From: Telmatactis stephensoni
Taxonomy: Eukaryota > Cnidaria > Anthozoa > Actiniaria > Isophelliidae
Length of the DNA: 64,000 nt
Direction: 5' to 3'
Assembly: GCA_029948255.1 (NCBI GenBank)
Contig: JALIZF010001868.1
Span: forward strand, 930,001 to 994,000
Below, piece by piece: positions 9,734 to 44,279 of this stretch. The notes below the pieces were generated by a model, which was not told where the DNA came from, searched no databases, and saw only the letters and a list, made by a program, of their open reading frames with translations. Within the stretch, counting starts at the first letter, position 1. Each line of letters opens with the position of its first letter. Made by a program: the position numbers and the translations under genes.

Positions 9734-12700
9734 CTAGGGTGGTGGAAAAACCAATTCTTCTTTCATTTGCGATGACCACCAGTCGTTAACTTCACTGTTC
9801 TCCTTTTGTTCTGTAGAAGCTTGTCTCCTTTGTCTTACTACAGGTGAAGGTGGAAGGGGTTCGACAACCTCTGTAGGGAAAGTTACTATGGATGTTTTAC
9901 GTACAGAAGTGACTCTATCTGGACCAGAGAATTTTCTCTGGCGTGGAGGTGTAGAGGGAGGGGCCAAAAAGCCCGCAGATTGTGAAGAAAGGGTTCTGCT
10001 TGCTGGTATTTTCTCTGGTTGTTCTTTTTCTTCATCTTCTTCGCCGCTGCTGAATCGATCACGTTCCCGATCACGTTGCTCCCGCTCACGCATTTCACGA
10101 TCAGACTCATCAGTCAAGCCTGCGTTGTTGAGACTCTCGTTACTTGACACCAAGGGACTTGCACGGGCCTCTTTTTGCTGGCGCTCTCTCTCGCGCTTCA
10201 TTCTGAGCTTGATGAACCAATCCCTTATAGTTTGGATGGCAACTTCTTGATCAATAGTGTACTCCAACTCCTCGCGTTCAAGCAGCTCCTCTAGCTGTAA
10301 ACAACGAGAAATATCTACTGTCCTGTAGGCTATCACGCCCAGTACATCATGAAAGGACACGTCACCTCCATTACGGAGCTTTTCGATCTCACAGCACATG
10401 TGCCTAAACGTCACTGACCTTTCGTCTACACCTAAACGACCTTTAAGGATGTTGTTTTGTTTGAAGAAGATGTAAACGCGCAAAAATAATCGGGCTTGAG
10501 GCACCGACATGACACCTCTGCGACCCTTGTCCACAAGATTCCAAGCCATTTGGAAATCACGCAAATCTGTGTTACTAAGAAGGGAGTCTTCATCGCTGGC
10601 GTAGAACAGAGAAAAATTCTCGATGATGACGGCTACAAAAACGTTTAGTAAAACGAATGTTACTAGAACGTAGAAAGACATGAAATACGACAGAGATGCT
10701 GCAGGATTTCCACAATCTGTCCGCCAACAGTTGGGATTGCTTTCCAGGCATTCACCGGCGTCTGCTGGTGTACAGTAAGGCTCGTCGATCATGCAGTCGT
10801 GCATTATTTTGTTCCAGTCTTCTCCAGTCGTGATTCTAAAGAGAAGAATCATAGCATTGAAACTGGTCTGGAAGTTCGCGTAACGGTTGATGGCTTCACC
10901 GAACTTGACCGAACCGAAGAGAATGACCCCAGCGAGCGAGTAGCACATCATTAGAATCACCAAGACAGCGATAGTAAAGAAGCTCTTGACCAAACTCATA
11001 ACAACTGTTAACATCAGCATCTTCAGCGTGTCGTGTTTGCCGGATAATGTCAGGAATCTAAATACAATGATCACCATGCCAAAAATTAGGGCAACGGTGT
11101 ATGGACTGTCGTTCCTACTTAATGAAAAATTAAGAATGATCCAAAGGATACCAAGACTTGTTAACAGCAAGTCAAAACGATTCCTCATACTTCGCCAATA
11201 TCCTTCGAACGTATAAGATATAATCTTTAAAATGGCATCAATAACAAAGAACAAGGTGCATCCAGCTGCTAGACTTGTCACACCATCACGTGTTGTGGGC
11301 TCGACCGTAGTCCATTGCCCGACAGCAAGAGTTGTACACTCCAGTAGTACTATTACTGCGACTATACGACGATACAAGACAGACTGGATTATGTCATAGA
11401 GAGTTTTCTGCAAGCCTGGTTCGTCAGGTCGAGGGGGCAGGTGAAGAGGTTGGGCCAACTTGAGTCGCTTCTTCAAATCTTGCCACCTCCTTTGGTCAAC
11501 TGTCAATAAAGCAATACCCTTGTGCTCGTTGAAATTCGTTACCACGACACCTACGAAGAGGGTAAGGCCGATCATACTTCCAAATAACACGTATATGTGG
11601 ACATACATTCCGTACTGGGGTCCTACGATGCTGTCGATCACATCTCGCACCTCCAACCATCCTTCAAGGGATAGTACTTCAACTAATGCAAGAAAGGCAT
11701 TCAGAACGTTATCGAAGTCGAAGTTTCTTGGGTTTTTCCACACTCGAGGAACCGTCATCGTTGGAACATCTCCAGCTAAGTCTCCTAGTTCTCTGGGTGT
11801 TGCAAGCTTTATAACGAAATACCCGGTGCAGTGAACTTTCTCGGTTACTTCAAAATCATTACACCGGCCAAGTTTGCCTGAGAAGACTTGGACACCGTAG
11901 ATAGCAAAACTGAACATGAGAATGATCTGCAAGGCTGATACTTTGAGGATTTCCTTATAGCCCCCAACGAGTTCCATGATGACTTTCTTCATTTTGGGCA
12001 TTAGAGTGATGATTCGTAGCGGGCGCAAGCATCGTAAAATCATTAACATCTGAGCCGCCGATCCGGCGCGCACTTGAGTTGGTTGCAAGCAAACGTAGAC
12101 CAAACCTTGTAAGTAAATGAACACATCAAGAACACCACCGAAATTTTGTATGACTGCGTTGGGCGTGAAAATCAGACCATCAGCAAGGATTCGTACACCC
12201 AGTTCAAGGCTCATGGCCACCACGAAGAAGTGCTCGAAAATGGTTGTCCAGGTATTTTCGAAGGTGCTTCTTTCCTGGGTTTCCATCATCATTGATAGAC
12301 ATGAAGATAGTGTAATGAATACCATAATCCACTCCAGGTAGGTCTGCGATGCCAGACTCTTTTGGATGGTTTCCATGGAGATCATTCGGTTACGAGTGGC
12401 GCGATCACGATAACCCGGAGGAATGACGTATCTCGCGTGGACAATGCTCTGGAGGAAGTTGCGGAACCACGAATCACGAGGGAGCGCGAAAAGCGGCTGG
12501 TCGAAGAAGGGATGGTTTTCACGGAGAGTTTCCTCCTGTAATCTTCTTCTGCTTTTAGCTTGTTCTCGCTTTTCTCTGACAGACTGAATGTCCCAGTCTT
12601 TACCACGGTGGCCCTCATCTTGGCTCAACTGTGAATGGAGTTTCTTGCCTCCTTGGGAAGCCATTTCGATTGCACGTTTCACGTCTGCTTCAGTCACAGG

Positions 12701-15040
12701 TCCCCTAGCAGCACGCCCACCACCGGCGCGAAATCTCCGCGACGCAGACCGAAAACCAGTGTTCTTTTTACCATATGGTGTAATCTCGGTGGGTGAAAGC
12801 TGTGCTAATGTTCTGCGATGATTTGAATCGTTGATTAGAGCCGAGACTGTTGATTGCTTGCGGAATATCTTCATCGATCGATTTGCTTCTGGAACGGAGG
12901 AGTTGAGAAGTTCGACGGGTAAATGGAGGCCAGGTCGGCGAGTTACGACCATTCGAGAAACGGCACTTCCTTCGTCACCTTCACTGGACAACTCCAATGG
13001 TAAGTCACTAACACTTTCTGTGTTGATAAATCGACGCATAAAGCTTTCTCGGATCTTTGGGGTGGGGAATTCCGAGGCAAATTTCAGGCGACTCATCCTG
13101 ACCAGCCTAGGGTCGTCCTTGAAGCGTTCGTAGATACGAATCCTCAGGGGTAGTTTATCCTGCTTGTAATTTGTATCTTCGCCCATTTTACGTTGTTTCA
13201 TTATCTTCACGTCCTCGTCCACCTCAAGGTTATCGACAATGACAGCAACAAAGACACTCATGATGATAAGTGATGAAAAAAGGTGGTAGGCGAGAAGAAA
13301 AATGGCAACAAAAGCAGCTCCATATTTCTCAGCACTCTTCATTGACTTCTCCATTACTTCCACCCATCCCTCCTGGGTTAAGATCTGGAACATGGATTGC
13401 AAAGATTGTAAGTATGTGCCAAACAAGTAGTCGTTCCCATCTTTGAGAGTGGAGAAAAGTTGCATGCTCATGGTAGACAGGAGCATCACGAAGAAGAAGG
13501 TGAAGAGTATTATACTGCCAAGTTTTTTACCCGTGCCAAAAATCTTGAGACAGAAAGCTTGAAGACCCGGAACAGCTCCAATCAACCGAATGACCCGCAT
13601 AACATGAAAGACGGAGAAGGCGTCGTACCCCATCAGGACTGGAATAGCAAAGATCGTACTTCCAACAGCAATAACAAATTCAATGAACTGCATACGAGAG
13701 TTATTCAAATAAGCTCTAAATCCAGAACACCATATCTTGAGCAGAGCTTCAATGTCAAATAATATAGTAAAGAAAAACTGTGCATGGCGTCTCCATTTCC
13801 CATTATAAGCCTGTATCAACGCATCTACTAGTACACAGAGCATGATAAGATATTTCATGAATATTGAGCTCATTATTCTTCGAACCGGTAAAGGAGCATG
13901 TCCTTTGCTTGCTTCGTGGTCCACGGAAACGAGATGCCAGCCCGTACCGTGGTCTTTTATGACAAGTGACGATAGCCCAGTGTAACGCCGTCTGCGAGTT
14001 TGCCGGCGACTCATTGTGTACTGGCTACGAAGGTCGGCAAATGTTTCAGATACCACGGCGATAAACACGTTTTTAACGAGCCAGGCTATGAAGAATATCA
14101 ACAATACGAAATAAAGAGCCACTAAGAGTTTTGAACCCACATTCATCATTTGGTACATAACGAGCACCCAGCCTTCTTGAGTTGCGCTGACATAGACTGT
14201 CAATATACTGTAAATAAAATGATCAAAGTACTGTCGATCGGCCATGAATACTTTCAAATTAATACGCGCACATTTGAAATTTTTCGGGCAAATGTAGCCT
14301 TCTTCATCTGACATACTACATCTGGCCTCCGGCAAAGGAAGATCAGAGTAGGTCACATTATTTAAATCAGTAGAATTCCGAACACAATAGTGATTTTTTG
14401 ATCCAAACATTTGAATGCCTATTATCGAGGCCAGGGTCATGAAATACGAAAAGAATATAGTTACTGACCAAATCTGTCTTCTCGATCGACGAGATACTTC
14501 TTCGCTGAGTTTAAAGTTTACGAAAACCTTAAAGACCCGGAGCATTATAAGAGCCCTGGGTGCTCTAGGAATCGAAAACATTGTATAAGGATTCGGTTTG
14601 AAGCCGCTAAGTTCAACAAATTGGAGTATAATTGACACCCAGATAAGAACGACCATAATAAAATTAAAGATGCAATTTCGGCGCTTCAAATAAGCACGGA
14701 TTTCAACAATAAAACTAAATTTACGAATCTGAGCGATCATTTCAATTGTTAATACAACAGCTACGCCAATGTCTAATACGAGAGTAACATAAAAAAGCTC
14801 TGGAAATTTGTCAATCGTGGCAGGACTGTTCAATGACATCGAAATTACACTAACCACTGAACAGACTTGAATGAGTCTCTTGAACCACCAACTTTTAAGC
14901 CAAGCGAGCTTCCTTGATTCCTCGTCATCGTCTTCGTCGTCTACTATAGCGTCCGGAAAATAGGCCTGCTTCATCGGCCATAAGTTCGTAGAGGAAGATT
15001 GAAAATCCGAGTCCACAACATGAGAAGATTTGCTTTCCAT
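9734..15040 (-). CDS. NALCN: NALCN-like four-domain sodium-leak channel, intronless, EEEE filter
   Basis: NALCN forms the pore of the resting sodium-leak channel in the plasma membrane. One uninterrupted frame of 1768 codons from ATG 15040 (context AAAAAATGG) to TAG 9734-9736 covers four six-helix domains. The frame is open 30 codons further back to a GTG, but the ATG is preferred. Family marks include the I-II linker ending GWHLVSVD, the ENHPFFD segment before domain III, LRCLRPLRI in S4 of domain III, and LLTVDQRRW with LPPRPD in the III-IV linker. C-terminal marks are NGGDVSFHDVL and LEELLEREELEYTIDQEVA. The pore filter is E289 (TQEGW), E557 (TQEGW), E1126 (SLEGW) and E1407 (TGEDW). Vertebrate NALCN has EEKE, so domain III differs by K to E. 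Length is close to human (1738). A vertebrate NALCN gene has dozens of introns; none is seen here, suggesting a retrocopy or lineage-specific intron loss. It is head-to-head with the MAT gene. Confidence 0.95.
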   Translation of the reverse strand: MESKSSHVVDSDFQSSSTNLWPMKQAYFPDAIVDDEDDDEESRKLAWLKSWWFKRLIQVCSVVSVISMSLNSPATIDKFPELFYVTLVLDIGVAVVLTIEMIAQIRKFSFIVEIRAYLKRRNCIFNFIMVVLIWVSIILQFVELSGFKPNPYTMFSIPRAPRALIMLRVFKVFVNFKLSEEVSRRSRRQIWSVTIFFSYFMTLASIIGIQMFGSKNHYCVRNSTDLNNVTYSDLPLPEARCSMSDEEGYICPKNFKCARINLKVFMADRQYFDHFIYSILTVYVSATQEGWVLVMYQMMNVGSKLLVALYFVLLIFFIAWLVKNVFIAVVSETFADLRSQYTMSRRQTRRRRYTGLSSLVIKDHGTGWHLVSVDHEASKGHAPLPVRRIMSSIFMKYLIMLCVLVDALIQAYNGKWRRHAQFFFTILFDIEALLKIWCSGFRAYLNNSRMQFIEFVIAVGSTIFAIPVLMGYDAFSVFHVMRVIRLIGAVPGLQAFCLKIFGTGKKLGSIILFTFFFVMLLSTMSMQLFSTLKDGNDYLFGTYLQSLQSMFQILTQEGWVEVMEKSMKSAEKYGAAFVAIFLLAYHLFSSLIIMSVFVAVIVDNLEVDEDVKIMKQRKMGEDTNYKQDKLPLRIRIYERFKDDPRLVRMSRLKFASEFPTPKIRESFMRRFINTESVSDLPLELSSEGDEGSAVSRMVVTRRPGLHLPVELLNSSVPEANRSMKIFRKQSTVSALINDSNHRRTLAQLSPTEITPYGKKNTGFRSASRRFRAGGGRAARGPVTEADVKRAIEMASQGGKKLHSQLSQDEGHRGKDWDIQSVREKREQAKSRRRLQEETLRENHPFFDQPLFALPRDSWFRNFLQSIVHARYVIPPGYRDRATRNRMISMETIQKSLASQTYLEWIMVFITLSSCLSMMMETQERSTFENTWTTIFEHFFVVAMSLELGVRILADGLIFTPNAVIQNFGGVLDVFIYLQGLVYVCLQPTQVRAGSAAQMLMILRCLRPLRIITLMPKMKKVIMELVGGYKEILKVSALQIILMFSFAIYGVQVFSGKLGRCNDFEVTEKVHCTGYFVIKLATPRELGDLAGDVPTMTVPRVWKNPRNFDFDNVLNAFLALVEVLSLEGWLEVRDVIDSIVGPQYGMYVHIYVLFGSMIGLTLFVGVVVTNFNEHKGIALLTVDQRRWQDLKKRLKLAQPLHLPPRPDEPGLQKTLYDIIQSVLYRRIVAVIVLLECTTLAVGQWTTVEPTTRDGVTSLAAGCTLFFVIDAILKIISYTFEGYWRSMRNRFDLLLTSLGILWIILNFSLSRNDSPYTVALIFGMVIIVFRFLTLSGKHDTLKMLMLTVVMSLVKSFFTIAVLVILMMCYSLAGVILFGSVKFGEAINRYANFQTSFNAMILLFRITTGEDWNKIMHDCMIDEPYCTPADAGECLESNPNCWRTDCGNPAASLSYFMSFYVLVTFVLLNVFVAVIIENFSLFYASDEDSLLSNTDLRDFQMAWNLVDKGRRGVMSVPQARLFLRVYIFFKQNNILKGRLGVDERSVTFRHMCCEIEKLRNGGDVSFHDVLGVIAYRTVDISRCLQLEELLEREELEYTIDQEVAIQTIRDWFIKLRMKRERERQQKEARASPLVSSNESLNNAGLTDESDREMREREQRDRERDRFSSGEEDEEKEQPEKIPASRTLSSQSAGFLAPPSTPPRQRKFSGPDRVTSVRKTSIVTFPTEVVEPLPPSPVVRQRRQASTEQKENSEVNDWWSSQMKEELVFPPP

Positions 15041-15420
15041 TTTTTTCGCTTTTGTCGATATACTGATTACGATCACAACATTTACCGGTGCGCTTTGCGG
15101 GGGTCTGGGTGGATTGCTCACTTTTAACACTCCGAATGATACCGAAACTCATCCGAAGTCTTCCGGGCGTATTCGGAATGACGTTTTTGGATTCTTCGAA
15201 ATACTACGAAAAGCTTCCGTAATGTCTAACACAACAGGAGCCTCTCGTATTTCACCATTCTTGAACAAACTTACTCATACCAGAAAATTGATTGATTGCT
15301 CTGTTTTCTCCGTGAAAACGCGTCCTGCACTGAAATTTCGCTACCTGCAAAACATAATGCAGTCGCTACGGCCTTCTTGCTAACAAATCGCCCTTTCGAC
15401 CGTTTTGTGGAAGAGGAATC
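15041..15420. promoter_or_regulatory. Presumed bidirectional promoter between NALCN-like and MAT genes
   Basis: About 380 bp separate the channel ATG and the MAT reading frame, so both transcripts must start here or within the neighbouring gene. No TATA box was noticed. It contains a plus-strand ATG-initiated frame of 53 codons (15222-15383) rich in basic and Ser residues. This frame stops 38 bp before the MAT frame is first usable and is offset from it by one base. Confidence 0.55.
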
Positions 15421-16632
15421 TTGAGCAAAATAGCACCTCGTGTCTTGGCAGTGAGGAATGTCTCAGGGCCGTACAGTACAGGAGATCGACATAACTTTCT
15501 TTTCACCTCTGAATCAGTAAGTGAGGGGCATTCCGACAAAATGTGTGATCAGATATCTGATGCTGTGTTGGATGCTCATTTAGAACAAGATCCTTATGCT
15601 AAAGTTGCTTGTGAAACAGCTGTTAAGACCGGAATGGTGTTGTTGTTTGGAGAGATAACTTCAGGTGCTCACGTTGACTATCAGTCCGTGGCACGGAACA
15701 CCGTAAAAGACATTGGCTACGTGGGCTCGTCTACTGGATTTGATTACAAAACTTGCAGTGTTATGCTGGCAATCCAGGAGCAAGAGAAAGAGATCGCTGA
15801 TACTGTTCACGTTGGGAAGAGCGACGAGGAGATGGGTGCAGGGGATCAAGGGCTAATGTTTGGCTATGCTACGGATGAAACAGCCGAACTTATGCCTTTG
15901 ACAACGGTATTAGCACATAATTTATGTGCTAGGCTATCGAAGTGCAGGAGGGAATCAATTCTACCTTGGTTACTACCGGATGGAAAGACGCAAGTTACAG
16001 TTGAATACAACTTGGAGGGTGGAGCATGTATACCACAACGCGTTCACACGGTACTCATTTCCAACCAACACACTCCTGATGTCGGTATTAAAGAGATAAG
16101 GCATCATCTCTTGGAGACTATTATTAAACCAGTTATCCCAGAAAAGTATTTAGATGAAAACACGATTTTTCATTTGCTTCCATCTGGCCAGTTCTTGAAT
16201 GGTGGTCCCCTGGGGGATGCTGGTTTGACTGGACGCAAGATTATTGTTGATACATATGGTGGGTGGGGTGCTCATGGTGGAGGTGCCTTTTCTGGAAAAG
16301 ATGTAACAAAGGTTGATAGGTCAGGTGCATATGCCGCAAGATGGATTGCAAAGTCTTTAGTTGCAGCGGGATTCTGTAGACGTGTATTAGTGCAAGTTGC
16401 ATATGCAATTGGAATAGCTGAACCATTGTCTGTGTCAGTGTTTAGCTATGGTTCAAGTGAATACACAGATGATCAACTCTTAAAGGTTGTTCAGGACAAT
16501 TTTGATCTCCGTCCAGGGATCATTGTAAGGGAATTGAATCTTAGAAGACCTATCTATAAAGCCACTAGTGTATTTGGACATTTTAAGCCAGGTTTTCCAT
16601 GGGAAAACACAAAACCTTTGAAACTTAACTGA
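15421..16632 (+). CDS. MAT2A: S-adenosylmethionine synthetase (MAT2A-like), intronless; start unresolved
   Basis: Makes S-adenosylmethionine from methionine and ATP in the cytosol. The frame covers the whole enzyme: [13 protein letters not shown] near the N-terminus, [15 protein letters not shown] in the middle, then [41 protein letters not shown] and the C-terminal GHF...FPWE. Length (about 400) is normal. Two oddities are seen. No ATG lies in frame between the upstream stop (15355) and the GHSDK motif; the first in-frame Met comes just after it, so the coordinate given is a TTG. The usual GHPDK is GHSDK, a Pro to Ser change beside the catalytic His. A missing 5' exon, a one-base error near 15384-15420, or a non-AUG start could explain the N-terminus. 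Introns are absent. AATAAA lies at 16651, 19 bp past the stop. Confidence 0.88.
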   Translation: MSKIAPRVLAVRNVSGPYSTGDRHNFLFTSESVSEGHSDKMCDQISDAVLDAHLEQDPYAKVACETAVKTGMVLLFGEITSGAHVDYQSVARNTVKDIGYVGSSTGFDYKTCSVMLAIQEQEKEIADTVHVGKSDEEMGAGDQGLMFGYATDETAELMPLTTVLAHNLCARLSKCRRESILPWLLPDGKTQVTVEYNLEGGACIPQRVHTVLISNQHTPDVGIKEIRHHLLETIIKPVIPEKYLDENTIFHLLPSGQFLNGGPLGDAGLTGRKIIVDTYGGWGAHGGGAFSGKDVTKVDRSGAYAARWIAKSLVAAGFCRRVLVQVAYAIGIAEPLSVSVFSYGSSEYTDDQLLKVVQDNFDLRPGIIVRELNLRRPIYKATSVFGHFKPGFPWENTKPLKLN

Positions 16633-17224
16633 AGAGTGTTGTACATAAATAATAAATTCAAACACCTTTTACACTACTTATAATACTCAAAACCTCAAAC
16701 TCTTGTATCCAAATTATTTTATTTTCTTATTATTAATAGGATTGTTGCCTGGTAATTTTAATTAATATTGTGTTTTTTGATTCCAAATATCAGACTTGTA
16801 TGTAATGATTTTTTTCTCCAAAGCATCAATTATTCATAGTAGAGAGTTCAAATAAGTAGCATTTAGCATCATATTTCTCATTTGTGGCTAATTTCATAAA
16901 ATTAATTCCACTCTTGAAGGTAATATTGTTTTTCCACCAAATCATGTATTATTCATAAAAAGGGGTAAGTTCATAAGGGTTGCCATTTATAATTCATACC
17001 GCTCTGTGTGACACAAATGTACGTAGAGACTAAACTAAAAGAAAAACAGTGGATATATTTGTCTTTCCAAGTGATCACTGCATGTATTGTTAGTGAACTT
17101 ATCTATGAACAGATCACACAAATATTTTTCTGTCTGTGTACTTATATATAATACTTATATATACAAATATAATATTATCAAAAGAATTAAGTTTGTACAT
17201 AATAGATGACTTATAGATTGATTT

Positions 17225-17340
17225 TATTTAACCCATGAAAGAAAGAACTATTTAGTTTGTAGAAGTTGATAAAGAACAGAAAACAGTGGGTTTAGAATCT
17301 ACTACTAACTATTGTGTACTATTTTTTCATGGGTTAAATA
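17225..17340. mobile_element. 116-bp MITE-like hairpin
   Basis: Perfect 16-bp inverted ends TATTTAACCCATGAAA and TTTCATGGGTTAAATA enclose about 84 bp of AT-rich sequence. Confidence 0.75.
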
Positions 17341-18032
17341 ACATCACTATTCTTAGGTTTCTAAATTAGCTGTTAAATATCCCACCCAAGAGCATTGTTT
17401 TGATTTGATTGCAACAGCTAATTCAGTGTATTCTGTATGAATGGTGAATAAATATTATTTTATTACTTAGTTCAAAAATGTTTCTATTCTATTCAGTGAA
17501 AAATCTACTTTTGAATTAAGTTGGCTTGGAAGTCAGCTGTTCAAAGAGTGGATGTCACTTTAAACTTACAGCATTTAAATATCAGTATCATTTTGTAGCC
17601 CCTTTGCAAAATGTAAAATTTGGAAAAAGTTAACTGACTGAAACATAAAAAAATAGATTAATGTTCTCTGGTACTATAGGATTTAAATGAACACCCAAGA
17701 TTTTGGGTTTAACAGGGGTAAACCTGCATAGCAGCCTTTCCCAGGGAATTTCCCAATCCCCTAGGACCCGGCCACTGCTCACATTGTGTGGGTATCTTGT
17801 TGCTTTTTTATTCCTTGTTTTTTTCTGGAGATAGAAAATGGCGATCTGCTAGATCCACTCCCACTGGATCTTCCACTGACCTGATTTCACTGTAATTTTT
17901 AAAAAAAATTTTTTATTTCTTGAATTATATTATTCATGTTAGATATTTGGTCCAGTTTGTTTAACAACTTGGGTGAATGCACTGAGAAATGCACATTTTA
18001 CAACACTTGATACTAATCTCGCGATCTGATTG

Positions 18033-18336
18033 GTTGATTAGAGTGTGTCAATAAGAGGACAGACACACTGCTGACGCGTTTCAGCGCGCGCGCTCGTTCT
18101 GTTGCCCCGTTTGAAAAGGATTTTTTAACTTTTATATCAAATAATTGTAAAAAACGAATTGAAGATGGTTTTTCATTGTCTGTCCTCTTATTGACACACT
18201 CTTGACGCCATAAAATGTTCAAAACTTTGCAGTGAAACCACTCGCTGCGCTCGTGATTCCACTTGAGTTTTGAACATTTTATGACGTCAAGAGTGTGTCA
18301 ATAAGAGGACAGACAACTCAAAACCATCTTCAATTT
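18033..18336. mobile_element. Nested inverted-repeat element
   Basis: AGTGTGTCAATAAGAGGACA occurs at about 18041 and 18291, with its reverse complement at about 18179. The inner arms AAATGTTCAAAACTTTG and GAGTTTTGAACATTTTATG flank a loop containing CCACTCGCTGCGCTCGTG. Non-coding. Confidence 0.75.
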
Positions 18337-18459
18337 GTTAACTTGCCATGAAACTTCAATTTTTATGCATTTTCACCTCTGCTCCTATCCCATTGCTTTA
18401 TCAACTAATACCTCCCAAAACCAGGAGCCCATTGCTAAAACATTTTATCTATTTTGTTT

Positions 18460-18722
<263 letters not shown>

Positions 18723-19266
18723 ACCTTTTTGCTCCTTTACCTTTTTGCTCCTTTACCTTTACCTTTTTGCTCCTTTACCTTTTTGCTCCTTTTCTTGTAT
18801 GGCTAAAATTTTCAATGTCCACGTTTATTTACAATACAAATTCTATAAGGACATTGCATTGTTGTTTTCTTTAACCTTTCCCCTCTAACCCATCCCCCCT
18901 GAGGGAAACCATGTGCCCGCGTTTGTTGTCATGCGCAGAAGCCAAGCCTGGTGACTTAGCAAAGTTATGAATGACAAATGAAGTCATCTTCACAAATTTT
19001 TGCTCCACCAAAATGATGTTATCTCAAGAAGAATATAACTGAAATGGCTACAGAAATGAAGCATAGTTCTTCTTCTACTGGTTGTACTTATATATCACAA
19101 AAATGATTATAAAACGGGGTATTAATTGTTGTCGAATCGGCATTTCCTCCACAAGTCTTCACTTCTTTTTATCCACTTCCAACAAGAAAGTACCTTTGTA
19201 GGGAACGTTGAAGTTTTTCCATCGTTAAGCAAGACTACGGTTTGTTAGGAAGACTTTGCTAGCAAG

Positions 19267-42757
<23,491 letters not shown>

Positions 42758-44279
42758 CGGCCGTAATAGCTTCCTTACAATTACTGATCTTTTATAGTAT
42801 TCCACTTTAACCATTAGGCTTACAATAAATGTCTCTCCAATTAAATTTTTTATCTAAATTAAAATCATTTTAAAGCAATCTATTTTTATGCTTCTTTTGA
42901 CTTCATTTAAAAATTATGGTAAGAATTGAGTACAAAAAAAAACAAAGAGTCCCAAATATGTCTTAGGTTCTGTTCATGATTTCAGGATATTATGCTCTTA
43001 AAATTAAGGGGTACATCTAAGAGAGAAAGTTTGTCATCCCAGAAATGGAATGGGCTTTTAGTTTGACTAGATATAATCAATTAACTGTACCTGCCCATTC
43101 AAGGTGTTATATTCTAAGGTATAAACAAAAAGATCTTGACATGGGGTACGTAAGCCAATACTCTTCCATTAAAGTGAAGGCCCGTTAATTATTTGGTGAA
43201 TAATGGAATAGAATATAGCCTTTTTTACATGAGTATACATTTCTGTGAAAACTAGATTTTCCCCATCTGCATGATAAAAATTAACATTTGCCATATAAAA
43301 TTTGGTCAAATGTCAGATTTTCTCATCCATACTGGGAGAAACATTGTCATAGACAAATTTGTCTTAGCACATTAATAAATTTTTGCTCGCAGGTAAGGGC
43401 CTTAAGGTGTAGTTTTGGACCAGTTGGTTGTGGTTATCATATGAGAACTGGTATTAGATAAAGAAATAGAATCTTTATGTGAATTATTTTGGAACAACTT
43501 TAATGTATTTGCTGTATATTTGCATTTATTTTATTGAAAAATCTGAATAAAGATCAAATATATTTTAACCAAAAATAGATCTATATTATTGTGTTCTTTT
43601 ATGGTAAACAATATTAATTTCAATTTTTTTTGGTCCTTTATATACTGCTTCCTCCCCTCCTCTGCCAGGGGTTTTATTAACATTAGCAATAGCAGGTTCC
43701 ACTACTAAAGATAGGTGTCTGAAATACAGATGGCCTACTATTAAAATGTTGTATAACTAGACACAAATAGCTGGCGGTGAAGGGCAAAACAGATGGCGGT
43801 AAACTGCCAGTAACTGCCTATTAATGAAACCCCTCTGCAGCATCAGAACTCTTCTCAAAACTTGGAGCATAATAGTGTAACACTTTCCATGCCCTTCTTT
43901 TTACAGTAAATCGCCTTCTTGTTCAATTTGAAGGACAGAATGGCAGTTTTCTTTTCTGATTATGAATGTTTTTCATGGAAGACATTTGATTCCTTTCACA
44001 GGAAAAAAAATGTCAGTTCCCAACTTGGGGTTTCTCTGGGTCTAAACTGGGAATCTGTTCTATTTTAGTTGGGAAATCTGTAATACCCAAACTTGTAAAA
44101 ACAACAGATTCCAAGGTTAGACCCAGGGAAGCCCCATGTTTGACCCAAGCTGGGAATTGACATTTTTTTCCTGTGTTTGTCCTGCAATTTGAACAGGAAA
44201 AAGAATTAATTGACTACAAGGAATGCACATGATTGCTTTAAAAATGACTTGTACAACAAGTTCATGAGTGAACTTTCAA
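42758..44279. other. RB1CC1 3' UTR and spacer to LRRC42
   Basis: About 790 bp of AT-rich 3' UTR leads to AATAAA near 43546. After that come non-coding sequence and a MITE (43997-44176). The two genes converge here. Confidence 0.6.
43997..44176. mobile_element. MITE, second copy of the 7611-7811 family
   Basis: CACAGGAAAAAAAATGTCAG at the left end and TGACATTTTTTTCCTGTG at the right. The internal CTGGGTCTAAACTGGGAATC and GTTAGACCCAGGGAAGCCCC blocks match the copy at 7611. Confidence 0.85.

Noticed and set aside
9041..15130. Start of the NALCN-like protein at 15130
   Set aside because: That codon is GTG; the first ATG, in good context, is at 15040.
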